Shown in pieces: positions 31,226 to 43,046 of a stretch of DNA of 64,000 nucleotides. The notes under the pieces were generated by a model that did no database searches, was not told the origin of the DNA, and saw only the letters and a program-made list of their open reading frames with translations. The DNA comes from Dickeya poaceiphila (GTDB lineage: Bacteria; Pseudomonadota; Gammaproteobacteria; Enterobacterales; Enterobacteriaceae), in the NCBI RefSeq assembly GCF_007858975.2, contig NZ_CP042220.2:3658001-3722000 (forward strand), in the 5' to 3' direction. Position numbers and translations under genes: made by a program. How positions within the stretch are numbered: the stretch's first letter is position 1; each line of letters opens with the position of its first letter.

Positions 31226-31626
31226 TACCCCTCCTGCTCATCATCTGCGTCAGGTGCACGACGCTCAGCATCGCGTTTTACTATGCTGGTCACCAGATTG
31301 GACATCCTCATCCCTTCTACCAGGGAATTGTCATAGGAGAAGGTCAGTTCAGGCACCACACGCAGACGCATCGCCTTGCCCAACAACATACGGATAAAAC
31401 CGGACGCATCCTGCAATGCCTTGATTCCCGTCTTAACCTGTTCCGGATCGTTGTCATTCAGAAAGGTCACAAATACTTTGGCATAAGCCAAATCACGCGA
31501 CACGTCTACGCCAGAAACCGTCGCCATGCCTACACGCGGATCTTTCACTTCACGCTGAATGATAATGGCGATTTCTTTTTGCATTTCCTGAGCCACACGC
31601 TGCGTGCGGCTGAATTCTTTTGCCAT
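31225..31626 (-). CDS. rbfA: 30S ribosome-binding factor A
   Basis: A 133-residue KH-fold factor for late 30S maturation and cold adaptation. It starts [20 protein letters not shown] and contains [20 protein letters not shown] and [18 protein letters not shown]. An acidic C-terminal tail (DADDEQEG) is present. It sits between infB and truB. Confidence 0.97.
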   Translation of the reverse strand: MAKEFSRTQRVAQEMQKEIAIIIQREVKDPRVGMATVSGVDVSRDLAYAKVFVTFLNDNDPEQVKTGIKALQDASGFIRMLLGKAMRLRVVPELTFSYDNSLVEGMRMSNLVTSIVKRDAERRAPDADDEQEG

Positions 31627-31640
31627 GATGAATCCTCAAA

Positions 31641-31668
31641 GAAAAATTGGGGGGCACTCGGCCCCCCA
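31641..31668 (-). terminator. GC-rich hairpin with T-run between infB and rbfA
   Basis: TGGGGGGC (31648-31655) pairs with GCCCCCCA (31661-31668). On the minus strand it is followed by ATTTTTC, 14 bp before the rbfA start codon region. It looks like an intrinsic attenuator inside the nusA-infB operon. Confidence 0.65.
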
Positions 31669-31700
31669 GCATGAAAACATCAGGTACGTTGTTGCACGTA

Positions 31701-34415
31701 TCACTCGATGGTGCGCTTGATCTCAATAGTTTCAAATACTTCGATCATGTCACCGGTGCGAACATCGTTGTAGTTTTTCACGCCGATACCACATTCCATA
31801 CCATTACGGACTTCGTTAACGTCGTCCTTGAAGCGACGCAGGGATTCCAGCTCGCCTTCAAAGATAACTACGTTGTCACGCAGCACGCGAATCGGGTTGT
31901 GACGTTTCACCACCCCTTCTGTCACCATACAGCCGGCAATAGCGCCAAACTTCGGTGACTTGAACACATCGCGCACTTCCGCCAGACCAATAATTTCCTG
32001 CTTGTATTCCGGCGCCAACATACCGCTCATCGCCTGCTTCACTTCGTCGATCAGGTCATAGATAACGGAGTAGTAACGCAGATCCAGGCTTTCTGCTTCG
32101 ACAATACGGCGTGCAGAGGCATCCGCACGAACGTTAAAGCCAAGAATGATAGCGTTGGATGCCGCAGCCAGCGTAGCATCAGTCTCGGTAATACCCCCCA
32201 CGCCAGAACCCACGATCTTGACTTTGACTTCGTCGGTGGACAGCTTCAGCAACGAATCGGAAATCGCTTCCACAGAGCCTTGAACGTCGGCTTTCATGAC
32301 GATGTTCAGTTCGGATACTTCGCCTTCGTTCATGTTGGCGAACATATTTTCCAGCTTGGATTTCTGCTGGCGCGCCAGTTTCACTTCGCGGAACTTACCC
32401 TGACGATAAAGCGCGACTTCACGAGCTTTCTTCTCGTCACGTACCACTGTCGCTTCGTCGCCCGCAGCCGGCACGCCGGACAGCCCCAGAATCTCTACCG
32501 GAATAGATGGACCCGCTTCAGTAATTTCACGACCCAGTTCATCACGCATAGCGCGAACTCGGCCATATTCGAAGCCACACAACACAATATCCCCCTTATT
32601 CAGGGTACCTTCACGTACCAGCACAGTAGCCACCGGACCACGGCCCTTGTCCAGGAAGGATTCGATCACCACACCGCTGGCCATACCGCTGCGAATAGCT
32701 TTCAGTTCCAGTACTTCAGCTTGCAGCAGGATGGCTTCCAGCAGTTCGTCAATGCCTGCACCGCTTTTGGCGGAAACATGCACAAACTGAGACTCACCAC
32801 CCCACTCTTCCGGAATAACACCGTACTGGGACAGTTCGTTTTTAACGCGATCCGGATCAGCTTCCGGTTTATCGATTTTGTTTACGGCAACCACCACCGG
32901 TACTTTAGCAGCCTTGGCATGTTGAATAGCTTCGATGGTCTGAGGCATCACACCGTCATCAGCTGCAACAACCAGCACCACGATATCTGTCGCCTGCGCA
33001 CCACGGGCACGCATGGCAGTAAACGCGGCGTGCCCCGGTGTATCCAGGAAGGTAATCATGCCGTTATCCGTTTCGACGTGGTAGGCACCGATATGCTGGG
33101 TAATACCACCAGCCTCGCCGGCAGCCACTTTGGTCGAGCGAATGTAATCCAGCAACGAGGTCTTACCATGGTCAACGTGACCCATGATGGTGACTACCGG
33201 CGCACGTGATTCAGATTCAGAAGACAACCCGGTATCACGATCACTCATCACCGCTTCTTCCAGCTCGTTTTCACGGCGCAGGATCACTTTATGACCCATT
33301 TCTTCTGCAACCAGTTGTGCGGTTTCCTGATCGATCACCTGGTTGATGGTAGCCATCGCGCCCAGCCTCATCATAGTCTTGATGACCTGAGAGCCTTTGA
33401 CCGCCATTTTATTGGCCAGCTCAGCAACGGTAATGGTTTCGCCAATCACGACATCACGGTTGACCGCCTGCACCGGCTTATTGAAACCCTGTTGCAGCGT
33501 ACTCGGCTTACGCTTGCCTTTGCCGCCGCGAGTTACCGCACGGGCTTCTTCACGATCAGCTTTCGATTCAGACAGGCGGTTGCCTTTTTTCTGTTTAGTC
33601 ACTTTGCCACCGCGACCACGACCGCGACCACCTTCAACCTGACGATCATTCTCATCTTCAGCTTCACGTGCGTGATGAGAGGTGGTTACGTGGTAATCGG
33701 CGTCCTCGGTATCATCGCCTTCTTTTTCCCAGCGTCCGGCATTTTCTTCTGCCATCCGGCGAGCTTCTTCCGCAATACGGCGAGCTTCTTCCTCGACCTT
33801 ACGACGAGCCGCTTCTTCCGCCTTACGCTTGAGTTCAGCCGCTTCCGCTTCACGACGCGCTTTCTCAGCCTGAGCTGGTTTAGTCATACTATCGTTTTGT
33901 TGATTGCTCACTTTCTCTTTTTCCGCTACGTCACGCTTAGCTTTTTCAGCGGCCTCACGTTTGGCTTGCTCTTCAGCAACTGCGCGCTTTGCCTTCTCTT
34001 CTTCCTCACGCCTGGCTTTGTCTTCAGCCTCACGTTTGGCTTGTTCCTCGGCGGCGCGCTGCGCCTGTTCTTCCGCTTCACGCCGTGCCTGCTCTTCCTC
34101 AACAGCAACCTGCTGCTCTTCATGAGGATCGCGTTTTACGTAGGTGCGCTTCTTGCGGACTTCAATCTGCACCGATTTACTCTTACCACCGGTGCTAGGA
34201 ATATTTAATGTGCTACGCGTTTTACGTTGCAGTGTCAATTTCCCCGGCGCACTACCGCGTTCGCGGTTAAGGTGCGCCAGCAGTGTTTCTTTTTCGTTCT
34301 GAGTCACAGAGTCCGACGCAGACTTGGTAATTCCCGCATCAGCAAATTGCTGTATCAGGCGGTCAACCGGCGTCTGGATCTCTGCAGCCAGTGATTTCAG
34401 GGTTACATCTGTCAT
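31701..34415 (-). CDS. infB: Translation initiation factor IF-2
   Basis: A 904-residue GTPase that places initiator tRNA on the 30S subunit (890 in E. coli). The N-terminal IF2N fold [19 protein letters not shown] is followed by a long charged region of R-E-A-E-E-Q-A-x repeats (about residues 95-225), whose length varies between species. The GTPase motifs are [14 protein letters not shown] (G1), DTPGHAAF (G3) and VNKIDK (G4). Internal starts giving shorter IF-2 forms are known in E. coli and may exist here. It follows nusA by 25 bp. Confidence 0.98.
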   Translation of the reverse strand: MTDVTLKSLAAEIQTPVDRLIQQFADAGITKSASDSVTQNEKETLLAHLNRERGSAPGKLTLQRKTRSTLNIPSTGGKSKSVQIEVRKKRTYVKRDPHEEQQVAVEEEQARREAEEQAQRAAEEQAKREAEDKARREEEEKAKRAVAEEQAKREAAEKAKRDVAEKEKVSNQQNDSMTKPAQAEKARREAEAAELKRKAEEAARRKVEEEARRIAEEARRMAEENAGRWEKEGDDTEDADYHVTTSHHAREAEDENDRQVEGGRGRGRGGKVTKQKKGNRLSESKADREEARAVTRGGKGKRKPSTLQQGFNKPVQAVNRDVVIGETITVAELANKMAVKGSQVIKTMMRLGAMATINQVIDQETAQLVAEEMGHKVILRRENELEEAVMSDRDTGLSSESESRAPVVTIMGHVDHGKTSLLDYIRSTKVAAGEAGGITQHIGAYHVETDNGMITFLDTPGHAAFTAMRARGAQATDIVVLVVAADDGVMPQTIEAIQHAKAAKVPVVVAVNKIDKPEADPDRVKNELSQYGVIPEEWGGESQFVHVSAKSGAGIDELLEAILLQAEVLELKAIRSGMASGVVIESFLDKGRGPVATVLVREGTLNKGDIVLCGFEYGRVRAMRDELGREITEAGPSIPVEILGLSGVPAAGDEATVVRDEKKAREVALYRQGKFREVKLARQQKSKLENMFANMNEGEVSELNIVMKADVQGSVEAISDSLLKLSTDEVKVKIVGSGVGGITETDATLAAASNAIILGFNVRADASARRIVEAESLDLRYYSVIYDLIDEVKQAMSGMLAPEYKQEIIGLAEVRDVFKSPKFGAIAGCMVTEGVVKRHNPIRVLRDNVVIFEGELESLRRFKDDVNEVRNGMECGIGVKNYNDVRTGDMIEVFETIEIKRTIE

Positions 34416-34440
34416 GCTGTTCCTTTCCTGCTACAGTTCG

Positions 34441-35931
34441 TTATTCGTTACTGTCACCAAACCAACAGATATTACGTGCAGCCATAATCAGCTCACCGGC
34501 TTGTGCTTCATCAAGCCCTTCAATATCTGCCAGGTCATCGACGCCCTGCTCAGCAAGATCTTCCAGCGTGCAAACACCACGGGCAGCTAGTTTAAACGCC
34601 AGTTCGCGGGACAGACCAGATAAATTGAGCAAATCTTCCGCTGGCTGGCCGTTGCCGCGGTTTTCTTCATTCGCCAGAGCCAGCGTAGTCAGCGCGGCTT
34701 TCGCACGCTCGCGCAGCGCTTCGATGGTTTCCTCATCCAAACCATCGATCTCCTGTAGCTCATTGATCGGTACGTAAGCCAATTCTTCTAACGAAGAAAA
34801 GCCTTCTTCAACCAGTGCAGTGGCAAACTCTTCGTCAATATCCAGATGCTTAGTGAAAATATCGATGGCAGCATGGGCCTCAGCCTGATGTTTGGCCTGC
34901 AAATCCTCAATAGTCATCACATTTAGCTCCCAACCACTCAGTTGGGAAGCCAGACGCACGTTCTGACCGTTGCGACCAATCGCCTGAGCCAGATTACCGG
35001 CTTCAACTGCGATATCCATCGTATGCTTGTCTTCATCGACCACAATGGACGCGACATCAGCCGGTGCCATGGCATTAATAACAAACTGTGCCGGATTATC
35101 ATCCCACAGGACGATATCAATACGTTCGCCGCCTAATTCGCTGGATACAGCCTGAACTCGTGCACCACGCATTCCCACGCACGCGCCGACCGGGTCAATA
35201 CGCTTATCGTTGGTTTTGACCGCAATTTTAGCGCGGGAACCGGGATCGCGGGCAGCCGCTTTGATCTCAATAACTTCTTCGCCAATTTCCGGCACTTCGA
35301 TACGAAACAGTTCAACCAACATTTCAGGGCGGGAACGGCTCACAAACAGCTGCGCGCCGCGCGCTTCCGGACGAACTGCGTATAACACGCCACGAATACG
35401 GTCGCCAGGACGGAAGTTCTCACGCGGCAACATATCTTCGCGGCCAATCACCGCTTCGGCATTACTACCCAAATCCAGCGTGATGTTATCGCGGTTAACT
35501 TTTTTAACTACACCAGTGACAATCTCGCCTTCCTGCTCACGGAACTGATCAACCACCATAGCGCGCTCGGCTTCACGTACTTTCTGTACGATAACCTGCT
35601 TGGCAGTCTGCGTGGTGATGCGGTCGAAAGTCACGGACTCTATCTGATCTTCGATGTAGCCACCCAGTTCAATAGTCGGCTCTTCGAACTGCGCTGCTTC
35701 CAGTGTGATTTCACGCGTCGGCTGGGTAACTTCATTCACGACCAGCCAGCGACGGAAGGTATCAAAATCGCCGGTTTTGCGATCAATGCAAACCCGAACA
35801 TCAATTTCTTGCTCGTATTTTTTCTTGGTCGCTGTCGCCAGTGCAGTTTCCAGCGCTTCAAAAATCTTTTCGCGCGGCACGGCTTTTTCATTGGAAACCG
35901 CTTCAACAACAGCCAGAATCTCTTTATTCAT
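34441..35931 (-). CDS. nusA: Transcription termination/antitermination protein NusA
   Basis: A 496-residue RNA polymerase cofactor (495 in E. coli). An N-terminal RNAP-binding domain starts [19 protein letters not shown]; an S1 domain contains [18 protein letters not shown]; two KH domains follow ([35 protein letters not shown]); two acidic AR repeats end the protein. The ATG at 35931 is used because it fits the family start; a frame six codons longer is unsupported. It is second in the rimP-nusA-infB operon. Confidence 0.98.
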   Translation of the reverse strand: MNKEILAVVEAVSNEKAVPREKIFEALETALATATKKKYEQEIDVRVCIDRKTGDFDTFRRWLVVNEVTQPTREITLEAAQFEEPTIELGGYIEDQIESVTFDRITTQTAKQVIVQKVREAERAMVVDQFREQEGEIVTGVVKKVNRDNITLDLGSNAEAVIGREDMLPRENFRPGDRIRGVLYAVRPEARGAQLFVSRSRPEMLVELFRIEVPEIGEEVIEIKAAARDPGSRAKIAVKTNDKRIDPVGACVGMRGARVQAVSSELGGERIDIVLWDDNPAQFVINAMAPADVASIVVDEDKHTMDIAVEAGNLAQAIGRNGQNVRLASQLSGWELNVMTIEDLQAKHQAEAHAAIDIFTKHLDIDEEFATALVEEGFSSLEELAYVPINELQEIDGLDEETIEALRERAKAALTTLALANEENRGNGQPAEDLLNLSGLSRELAFKLAARGVCTLEDLAEQGVDDLADIEGLDEAQAGELIMAARNICWFGDSNE

Positions 35932-35952
35932 CCTAGTTGCCTCATCCAAACT

Positions 35953-36405
35953 TTAAAAGTGGGGTACCAGGTTCGCCTTCTGGATATTGCTCAGCGCGAA
36001 CACTTCATCTTTGCCTTCCACTGTTACAGTGATCATCTCGCCGTCAACAGACTTGATAATACCTTGCCACTTGCGGCGATTCTGAACCGCCATACGCAAC
36101 ACCAGACTCACTTCTTCACCCACAAAATGCGCGTAATGGGCAGCAGTAAAAAGCGGCCGGTCCAGGCCCGGTGACGACACTTCCAGGTTATAGGCAACGG
36201 ATATAGGATCCTCAACATCCAGTACCGCACTGACCTGGTGGCTAACATCAGCACAATCATCAACAGTGATACCATCTTCACTATCAATATAGATACGCAG
36301 TGTCGACTGGCGTCCCCGGATGAACTCAATGCCCACCAGCTCATAGCCAAGGGCTTCAACAGGTGCCGAAATCATCTCTGTTAACTTTTGTTCTAATGTG
36401 GACAA
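35953..36405 (-). CDS. rimP: Ribosome maturation factor RimP
   Basis: A 150-residue factor for 30S assembly, same length as E. coli RimP. It contains [40 protein letters not shown] and [13 protein letters not shown]. The start codon is TTG at 36405 (protein start STLEQKL after the initiator), preceded by GGGGGTGG. A TTG four codons earlier is also possible and would add MGVG. It is the first protein gene after metY. Confidence 0.92.
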   Translation of the reverse strand: MSTLEQKLTEMISAPVEALGYELVGIEFIRGRQSTLRIYIDSEDGITVDDCADVSHQVSAVLDVEDPISVAYNLEVSSPGLDRPLFTAAHYAHFVGEEVSLVLRMAVQNRRKWQGIIKSVDGEMITVTVEGKDEVFALSNIQKANLVPHF

Positions 36406-36422
36406 GCCCACCCCCAAGACAT

Positions 36423-36443
36423 AAAAAAAGGGCTTAATAGCCC
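36423..36443 (-). terminator. Small terminator-like hairpin just upstream of rimP
   Basis: GGGCT and AGCCC (36430-36434, 36439-36443) form a short stem followed by seven T on the minus strand, 18 bp before the rimP start. It may attenuate read-through from metY into rimP-nusA. Confidence 0.6.
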
Positions 36444-36464
36444 AGTAATTCTGCTGTCAGATAA

Positions 36465-36490
36465 CAAAAAACCCCGATATATCGGGGCTT
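36465..36490 (-). terminator. Terminator after metY
   Basis: CCCCGATATATCGGGG (36472-36487) is a perfect palindrome that is followed by TTTTTTG on the minus strand. It stands between metY and rimP. Confidence 0.8.
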
Positions 36491-36624
36491 TATGCAACTG
36501 GACCCTATTTACCGCAAGCTACTGCGGCATAACTACCATCCAAGTATTCTTTCAAAATTAACCGTAAACAATTCGTTCGATGTAATACAGTTTATTTGAA
36601 AAAAAACTTTTCTGGGAAGTTAAA

Positions 36625-36701
<77 letters not shown>

Positions 36702-36760
36702 TCCGAAAACGTGGCAAATACTACGCTGACAACCGCAAAAATGCAAGTTATCTATAGGAT

Positions 36761-36847
36761 TGGTACCGAGGACGGGACTTGAACCCGTAAGCCCAATCGG
36801 GCACTACCACCTCAAGGTAGCGTGTCTACCAATTCCACCACCTCGGC
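36761..36847 (-). tRNA. leuU: tRNA-Leu(GAG)
   Basis: An 87-nt class II tRNA starting GCCGAGGTGGTGG, with anticodon loop CTTGAGGT (GAG), a long variable arm and encoded CCA. It follows secG, as in E. coli; however, metY comes directly after it here, without the argG region present in E. coli. Confidence 0.96.
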
Positions 36848-36902
36848 ATCACAATTTGCTTTTTCATCATCAGCATTTTTGTTGCTGATGAAACGTCCGC
36901 GA

Positions 36903-37238
36903 TTATTTAGGAATATCGCTTGACGGTGCAGCCGGTGCTTTAGGCTGTTCTGGTTTTTCAGACGCAGCTGGCTGACTCAGGTTATCCCATCCGCTGCTTT
37001 TCTGGCTATGATTGGAACTCATATTACCCAGAATCAGGCTGAGCACGAAAAACAGCGTGGCAAATAGCGCCGTCATTCGGGTCATGAAATTGCCAGATCC
37101 GCTTGAACCAAACAAAGTAGCGGAAGCACCTGCTCCGAACGACGCTCCCATATCTGCACCTTTACCTTGCTGCAGCATGACAAGACCAATGAGGCCAATC
37201 GCCACAATCAGGAAAATTACCAGAAGAGCTTCGTACAT
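36903..37238 (-). CDS. secG: Protein translocase subunit SecG
   Basis: A 111-residue inner-membrane protein (110 in E. coli) of the SecYEG channel. Two membrane segments are visible: ALLVIFLIVAIGLIGLVML (about 3-21) and MTALFATLFFVLSLILG (about 54-70), joined by a GADMGASFGAGASATLFGS loop. The C-terminal tail is rich in P, A, E and K. Confidence 0.96.
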   Translation of the reverse strand: MYEALLVIFLIVAIGLIGLVMLQQGKGADMGASFGAGASATLFGSSGSGNFMTRMTALFATLFFVLSLILGNMSSNHSQKSSGWDNLSQPAASEKPEQPKAPAAPSSDIPK

Positions 37239-37541
37239 AGTTGTACCCGTTATTTATCTTCACCGCATGGCGAAGCATCACTAATTCTTGCGGTTTAACC
37301 GCGACTGCCCGCAATAAGATGTGCAACATCCCCTACAAAGCGGGTCTGAATACTAACTAAAGCCTCGGAGGTACGCAAGGGTAATTTGCCCACCGCTAAC
37401 CGATTGAAGAAAAAATCAGCACCTCGACAACATAGACCGGAAACTACTGATTAGTTGGCTGATTACACCGTATTTCACGTTATTACTATGTCGGTGACAG
37501 GCCCGGCAGCCTGCCACCTTTCAACGAATTGGTATTGCAGC
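37239..37541. other. Gene-free 303-bp interval between glmM and secG
   Basis: It holds the secG leader and promoter region. One imperfect hairpin is seen near 37492-37517 (GGTGACAGGC with GCCTGCCACC) just after glmM, without a T-run. Nothing else was recognised. Confidence 0.5.
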
Positions 37542-38879
37542 CTAACCCGCTGCTTTTACCGCATCTGCAATGTGGTTTGCCATCTGCGTTACCGAAGCTT
37601 CATCTTCCCCTTCAACCATTACCCGGATTAAAGGCTCAGTACCGGACTTACGCAGTAATACCCGGCCACGGCCAGCCAGTTGTACTTCTACGGTTTGAGT
37701 AGCCTGTTTCACCGCCTCACTTTCCAATGGGTCTCCCTCGCCAGAAAAGTGCACATTAACCAAGACTTGCGGGAATAATTTCATGCCACTGCAGAGATCA
37801 TGAAGACTCATATGGTTGCGAACCATAGCAGTCAGCACCTGCAGGCCAGCAATAATGCCATCACCCGTAGTGGTTTTATCTAACAAAATAATGTGGCCTG
37901 AGTTTTCAGCCCCCAGACGCCAGCCTTTTGACTGCATCAGTTCCAGCACGTAGCGGTCCCCCACTTTGGCACGGGCAAACGGAACCCCTAACTGTTTTAA
38001 CGCGACTTCCAGACCCATGTTGCTCATCAGCGTGCCAACCGCACCGCCACGAAGCTGCCCCTGACGCAGCGCTTCACGAGCAATGATATACAGGATCTGG
38101 TCGCCATCCACTCTATTGCCCTGGTGGTCAACCATAATCAGGCGATCACCATCACCATCAAACGCCAGGCCCACATCAGCCTTTTCAGACAATACACGTT
38201 CCTGAAGTTGGGTAACATCGGTAGCACCACACTGCTCATTGATGTTCATCCCATCCGGCTCACAACCTATAGCTATCACCTTGGCACCGAGTTCTCGCAA
38301 TACGCTAGGGGCAATGTGATAGGTCGCGCCATTGGCACAATCCACTACGATTTTGAGACCATTAAGGCTCAGTTCACTGGGAAAAGTGCCTTTACAAAAT
38401 TCAATATAACGTCCGGCAGCATCAACGATACGGCTTGCCCTACCTAACTCTGCCGATTCTACGCAGGTCAACGGTTTCTCCATTTCCGCTTCAATAGCTT
38501 CTTCTACTTCATCCGGCAGCTTGGTGCCATCAATCGAAAAGAATTTGATGCCATTATCGTAATAAGGGTTATGCGAAGCCGAAATGACTATCCCTGCTTC
38601 TGCACGGAAAGTTCGTGTCAGATACGCTACGGCAGGTGTGGGCATAGGACCGGTGAACGATGCTGATAACCCGGCTGCGGCTAAACCGGCTTCAAGCGCA
38701 GACTCCAGCATATAACCGGAAATACGGGTATCTTTACCGATAATGATTTTTCTGGAACCGTGGCGTGCCAGAACCTTGCCGGCAGCCCAGCCCAACTTCA
38801 GTACAAAATCAGGCGTAATCGGCAGATCTCCCACCTTGCCCCGAATACCGTCAGTGCCAAAATATTTACGGCTACTCAT
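37542..38879 (-). CDS. glmM: Phosphoglucosamine mutase
   Basis: A 445-residue enzyme (same length as E. coli) that converts glucosamine-6-phosphate to glucosamine-1-phosphate for UDP-GlcNAc. The phosphoserine is in [16 protein letters not shown] (about residue 102). The metal loop is [13 protein letters not shown] and the sugar loop [24 protein letters not shown] is the phosphate-binding C-terminal motif. The start lies 8 bp after folP. Confidence 0.98.
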   Translation of the reverse strand: MSSRKYFGTDGIRGKVGDLPITPDFVLKLGWAAGKVLARHGSRKIIIGKDTRISGYMLESALEAGLAAAGLSASFTGPMPTPAVAYLTRTFRAEAGIVISASHNPYYDNGIKFFSIDGTKLPDEVEEAIEAEMEKPLTCVESAELGRASRIVDAAGRYIEFCKGTFPSELSLNGLKIVVDCANGATYHIAPSVLRELGAKVIAIGCEPDGMNINEQCGATDVTQLQERVLSEKADVGLAFDGDGDRLIMVDHQGNRVDGDQILYIIAREALRQGQLRGGAVGTLMSNMGLEVALKQLGVPFARAKVGDRYVLELMQSKGWRLGAENSGHIILLDKTTTGDGIIAGLQVLTAMVRNHMSLHDLCSGMKLFPQVLVNVHFSGEGDPLESEAVKQATQTVEVQLAGRGRVLLRKSGTEPLIRVMVEGEDEASVTQMANHIADAVKAAG

Positions 38880-38887
38880 AGTTGTTG

Positions 38888-39721
38888 TTATTCCTTCGCT
38901 GATAGAGTTGCTTCGACTACACGTATTGCATCCACTGTCGCTTTCACATCATGGACACGGATAATATGAGCCCCTTTCATAGCGGCAATGACGGCACATG
39001 CCACACTGCCATGAACACGTTCAAGCGGCGGCACGCCCAGCAATTGTCCAATCATGGTTTTTCTGGACATACCAACCAATAGCGGTAAACCGAAGCGATG
39101 CAATGCTTCCAGCTGCGCCAGCAGTCGGTAATTGTGCTGCAGATTCTTGCCAAACCCGAACCCAGGATCCAGCAATAACTGATCGCGCGGCATACCCGCA
39201 GCAACACAACGAGTGATATGTTGCTCAAAAAAAGCCATTACCTCCGCGACTACATCGTCATAATACGGGGTATGTTGCATTGTTTTTGGCAGTCCCTGCA
39301 TATGCATCAGGCAAACTGGCAGACCCGTTGCCGCTGCTGCCTCCAGAGCACCTGGTTCGCTAAGCGCCCGCACATCATTGATCAAATGCGCCCCAGCTTG
39401 CGCACTGGCGGTAATTACCTCCGGTTTGGACGTATCGACCGAAATCCAGGTTTCAAACCGCTGTGCTAAAGCTTCTACTACCGGCACGACGCGCTCCAAC
39501 TCTTCTTCCGTGCTGACATCATCAGCGCCTGGGCGGGTGGATTCGCCCCCCACATCAATGAAAGTGGCACCTGCGGAGATAATCTGTTCGGCATGGATCA
39601 AAGCAGCATTCAACGTATTGTGTTTACCGCCGTCAGAAAAAGAGTCCGGAGTTACATTCAGGATCCCCATAACTTGAGGACAGGAGAGATCCAGCGTCAA
39701 GCCGCGTGCGTTCAATTTCAT
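38888..39721 (-). CDS. folP: Dihydropteroate synthase
   Basis: A 277-residue TIM-barrel enzyme that joins p-aminobenzoate to dihydropterin in folate synthesis; it is the sulfonamide target. Signatures are [33 protein letters not shown] and [16 protein letters not shown]. It is translationally close to glmM downstream and separated from ftsH by a terminator. Confidence 0.97.
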   Translation of the reverse strand: MKLNARGLTLDLSCPQVMGILNVTPDSFSDGGKHNTLNAALIHAEQIISAGATFIDVGGESTRPGADDVSTEEELERVVPVVEALAQRFETWISVDTSKPEVITASAQAGAHLINDVRALSEPGALEAAAATGLPVCLMHMQGLPKTMQHTPYYDDVVAEVMAFFEQHITRCVAAGMPRDQLLLDPGFGFGKNLQHNYRLLAQLEALHRFGLPLLVGMSRKTMIGQLLGVPPLERVHGSVACAVIAAMKGAHIIRVHDVKATVDAIRVVEATLSAKE

Positions 39722-39762
39722 GTTTTGTGTCTCAGTGCTTTTAGTTGGTACGCCCTTCTGGA

Positions 39763-39790
39763 GTAAAAAACCCCGGCAAGCCGGGGTTTG
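39763..39790 (-). terminator. Terminator between ftsH and folP
   Basis: AAACCCCGGC (39768-39777) and GCCGGGGTTT (39780-39789) with TTTTTTAC on the minus strand after the stem. Confidence 0.87.
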
Positions 39791-39838
39791 AGGGAGTCGG
39801 CAGCCAAGGTAAGGGCTGTCACACCATAAACGATATAC

Positions 39839-41785
39839 TTACTTGTCGTTCAAAGGCCCGGACATCGTATTGCCCGGTGTCGGCGTATGAGGTTCATCTC
39901 CTGTTGTTGTCGGCGCTTTAGGGGCACCGCCATTGTCAGACGAAGAAGAGTTATTGCCCGGCGTCGGATCTTCCCAGCCAGCAGGCGGACGAACATCCTT
40001 ACGTGACATCAGATCATCGATTTGTGGCGCATCGATCGTTTCATACTTCATCAATGCGTCTTTCATCGAGTGCAGAATGTCCATATTCGACATCAGCAAT
40101 TCACGGGCGCGCTGGTAATTACGCTCGATCAGTGCCTTCACTTCCTGATCGATGATGCGCGCCGTTTCATCCGACATATGCTTGGCTTTAGCCACAGAGC
40201 GGCCAAGGAATACTTCACCTTCCTCTTCCGCATACAGCAAAGGTCCGAGTTTTTCCGAGAACCCCCACTGAGTCACCATGTTACGCGCAATAGACGTCGC
40301 CACTTTGATGTCGTTAGACGCACCGGTAGAAACATGCTCCGGCCCGTAGATGATTTCTTCAGCCAGACGACCACCGTATAGCGTAGAAATCTGACTTTCC
40401 AATTTCTGACGGCTGGCGCTAATCGCATCGCCTTCAGGCAGGAAGAACGTTACACCCAACGCACGACCACGCGGGATGATAGTCACCTTATGCACGGGAT
40501 CATGCTCAGGCACCAACCGACCGATAATAGCGTGACCCGCCTCGTGATAAGCAGTGGACTCTTTTTGTGCTTCGGTCATGACCATAGAGCGACGCTCTGC
40601 CCCCATCATGATTTTGTCCTTGGCTTTTTCGAACTCCACCATCGAAACCACACGGCGATTGCCACGAGCCGCAAACAACGCAGCCTCATTCACCAGATTG
40701 GCTAAATCAGCGCCGGAAAAGCCAGGCGTGCCACGTGCGATAACGGAAGCATCGATATCCGGCGACAGCGGCACACGGCGCATATGAACTTTCAAAATCT
40801 GCTCACGCCCACGCACATCCGGCAAACCAACCACTACCTGACGGTCAAAACGACCGGGACGCAGCAACGCCGGGTCCAGCACATCAGGACGGTTAGTCGC
40901 AGCGATGACGATGATGCCTTCGTTGCCTTCAAAACCATCCATCTCAACCAGCATTTGGTTCAGCGTCTGCTCACGTTCGTCATGACCACCGCCCAGGCCA
41001 GCGCCACGCTGACGGCCCACAGCATCAATCTCATCGATAAAGATGATACAAGGCGCGGCTTTTTTGGCCTGTTCGAACATGTCTCGTACACGAGAGGCAC
41101 CGACACCCACAAACATTTCCACAAAATCGGAACCGGAAATGGTGAAAAACGGCACCTTGGCTTCACCGGCAATGGCTTTCGCCAACAACGTTTTACCAGT
41201 CCCCGGCGGACCAACCATCAGTACGCCTTTAGGAATTTTACCGCCCAGTTTCTGAAAGCGGCTCGGTTCTCGAAGGTATTCAACCAGTTCGGCAACTTCT
41301 TCTTTGGCTTCATCACAGCCCGCCACATCAGCGAACGTGGTTTTAATCTGGTCTTCAGTCAGCATCCGTGCCTTGCTTTTACCAAACGACATGGCACCTT
41401 TGCCCCCCCCCCCCTGCATCTGGCGCATAAAGAAAATCCAGACGCCAATCAGCAACAGCATTGGGAACCAGGAGATGAAGATCGAAGCCAGCAGGCTCGG
41501 CTCTTCCGGCGGTTCACCAACCACTTTTACATTTTTGGTCAGAAGGTTATCCAGCAGTTTAGGATCGTTGACAGGGATGTACGTGGTGTAGCGACTGCTG
41601 TCTTTTTTGACAACATTGATCTCGCGCCCATTAATACGTGTTTCACGAACCTGATCCTGATTCACTTCAGTTAAAAAGGTTGAATAATCCACCCTACGGC
41701 CATTCGACTCGCTGGGCCCAAAGCTCTGGAACACGGACATCAACACAACCGCGATGACCAACCAGAGAATCAGGTTTTTCGCCAT
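39839..41785 (-). CDS. ftsH: ATP-dependent zinc metalloprotease FtsH
   Basis: A 648-residue inner-membrane AAA+ protease that degrades LpxC, sigma-32 and unassembled membrane proteins. Two N-terminal membrane segments (about 3-22 and 97-118) flank a periplasmic domain. Walker A is GPPGTGKT (about 192-199), Walker [15 protein letters not shown] motif RPGRFDRQ, and the zinc site HEAGH. The C-terminal tail is rich in N, S, G and P. The ATG at 41785 ([10 protein letters not shown]) fits the E. coli start; a TTG three codons upstream is less likely. A run of 12 G in the coding strand encodes the QMQGGGGKG linker after the second membrane segment. Confidence 0.98.
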   Translation of the reverse strand: MAKNLILWLVIAVVLMSVFQSFGPSESNGRRVDYSTFLTEVNQDQVRETRINGREINVVKKDSSRYTTYIPVNDPKLLDNLLTKNVKVVGEPPEEPSLLASIFISWFPMLLLIGVWIFFMRQMQGGGGKGAMSFGKSKARMLTEDQIKTTFADVAGCDEAKEEVAELVEYLREPSRFQKLGGKIPKGVLMVGPPGTGKTLLAKAIAGEAKVPFFTISGSDFVEMFVGVGASRVRDMFEQAKKAAPCIIFIDEIDAVGRQRGAGLGGGHDEREQTLNQMLVEMDGFEGNEGIIVIAATNRPDVLDPALLRPGRFDRQVVVGLPDVRGREQILKVHMRRVPLSPDIDASVIARGTPGFSGADLANLVNEAALFAARGNRRVVSMVEFEKAKDKIMMGAERRSMVMTEAQKESTAYHEAGHAIIGRLVPEHDPVHKVTIIPRGRALGVTFFLPEGDAISASRQKLESQISTLYGGRLAEEIIYGPEHVSTGASNDIKVATSIARNMVTQWGFSEKLGPLLYAEEEGEVFLGRSVAKAKHMSDETARIIDQEVKALIERNYQRARELLMSNMDILHSMKDALMKYETIDAPQIDDLMSRKDVRPPAGWEDPTPGNNSSSSDNGGAPKAPTTTGDEPHTPTPGNTMSGPLNDK

Positions 41786-41841
41786 GTCACTCAAGGGATT
41801 AACCTCATATTACAACTGTATTAAAAAATAGCGTCAGGTTA

Positions 41842-42471
41842 CTACAGTTTACGGCCTGTCGCTACAATGTACACCTCACGAGATCGGGCTCGCGAGGCAT
41901 CAGGCTTACGAATCTTTACCGTCGTAAACAGGGAACGAATCTCGCGTAGATACTCATCGAAGCCCACACCCTGAAATACTTTCACTACGAAACTGCCTCC
42001 CGGTGCTAATATATCCCGGCACATATCCAGCGCAAGCTCAACCAGATACATGGCTCGGGGAATATCCACCGCCGGAGTACCGCTCATGTTCGGGGCCATG
42101 TCGGACATCACCACCTGAACCTTATCGTCTCCAACCCGTTCCAGCAGGGTCTTGAGCACTAATTCATCACGAAAATCCCCTTGAAGGAAATCGACTCCAA
42201 CAATAGGATCCATCGGTAAAAGATCGCACGCGATAATGCGCCCTTTTCCACCAATCTGGCTGACGACATACTGAGACCATCCACCTGGCGCCGCCCCCAG
42301 ATCCACCACGGTCATACCGGGTTTAAACAGCTTGTCCGTCTGCTGTATCTCATCAAGTTTAAACCAAGCGCGTGAGCGAAGCCCTTTTTTCTGCGCCTGC
42401 TGTACGTATTTATCGCTAAAGTGTTCCTGCAGCCAGCGACTGGAACTTGCAGAACGCTTTTTGTTAGCCAT
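41842..42471 (-). CDS. rlmE: 23S rRNA 2'-O-ribose U2552 methyltransferase
   Basis: A 209-residue SAM-dependent RNA methyltransferase (FtsJ/RrmJ), same length as in E. coli. The SAM loop is [15 protein letters not shown]; the K-D-K-E catalytic set is visible in [26 protein letters not shown] and REVYIVATG. It is heat-shock induced in E. coli and is followed by ftsH in the same operon (56 bp). Confidence 0.97.
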   Translation of the reverse strand: MANKKRSASSSRWLQEHFSDKYVQQAQKKGLRSRAWFKLDEIQQTDKLFKPGMTVVDLGAAPGGWSQYVVSQIGGKGRIIACDLLPMDPIVGVDFLQGDFRDELVLKTLLERVGDDKVQVVMSDMAPNMSGTPAVDIPRAMYLVELALDMCRDILAPGGSFVVKVFQGVGFDEYLREIRSLFTTVKIRKPDASRARSREVYIVATGRKL

Positions 42472-42630
42472 CGATTTTCCAACTATGATTTTTTCTAACT
42501 AGTGTTAATTAAGATGCCAGCGGCGGAAAACGCGTCTCGACGACAGCCAATCAGTATAGCCGGATTGGTGATAATCATGAGATGGCGTTAGAATGTTCCG
42601 TTTTCAATCCTAACCTAAGCAAAAAAGACA

Positions 42631-42924
42631 ATGAATCTGAGTAACAAACAAAAACAACACCTGAAAGGGCTGGCTCATCCGTTAAAACCCGTCGTCATGC
42701 TGGGCAACAACGGCCTTACTGAAGGTGTGCTGGCCGAAATCGAGCAAGCTCTGGAGCATCATGAACTGATCAAGGTGAAAATCGCCACTGAGGACAGAGA
42801 AACCAAAGGGCTGATTGTCGATGCCATTCTGCGCGAAACCGGTGCCAGCAATGTCCAGGTTATTGGCCACACCCTAGTGCTATATCGTGCGTCAAAAGAA
42901 CGCAAGATTGTGTTGCCTCGATAA
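42631..42924 (+). CDS. yhbY: CRM-domain ribosome-associated protein YhbY
   Basis: A 97-residue RNA-binding protein with one CRM domain (same length as E. coli YhbY). The sequence LSNKQKQHLKGLAHPLKPVV, the GNNGLTEGVLAEIEQAL loop and LVLYRASKERKIVLPR are typical. It binds pre-50S particles. Divergent from rlmE, as in E. coli. Confidence 0.95.
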   Translation: MNLSNKQKQHLKGLAHPLKPVVMLGNNGLTEGVLAEIEQALEHHELIKVKIATEDRETKGLIVDAILRETGASNVQVIGHTLVLYRASKERKIVLPR

Positions 42925-42980
42925 CATTTTCGGTTCAGGTTACCTTGTTTAGCAGCAAGGTTCCATGACGTGCTGGTGAG

Positions 42981-43010
42981 AAAAAAGGCCGACATCGGCC
43001 TTTTTCCTTT
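42981..43010. terminator. Bidirectional terminator between yhbY and greA
   Basis: AAAAAGGCCGA (42982-42992) pairs with TCGGCCTTTTT (42995-43005); T-runs lie on both strands. Confidence 0.87.
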
Positions 43011-43046
43011 CTTTACAATCTGAATGGCGTTTTACTTACTCGCCAA

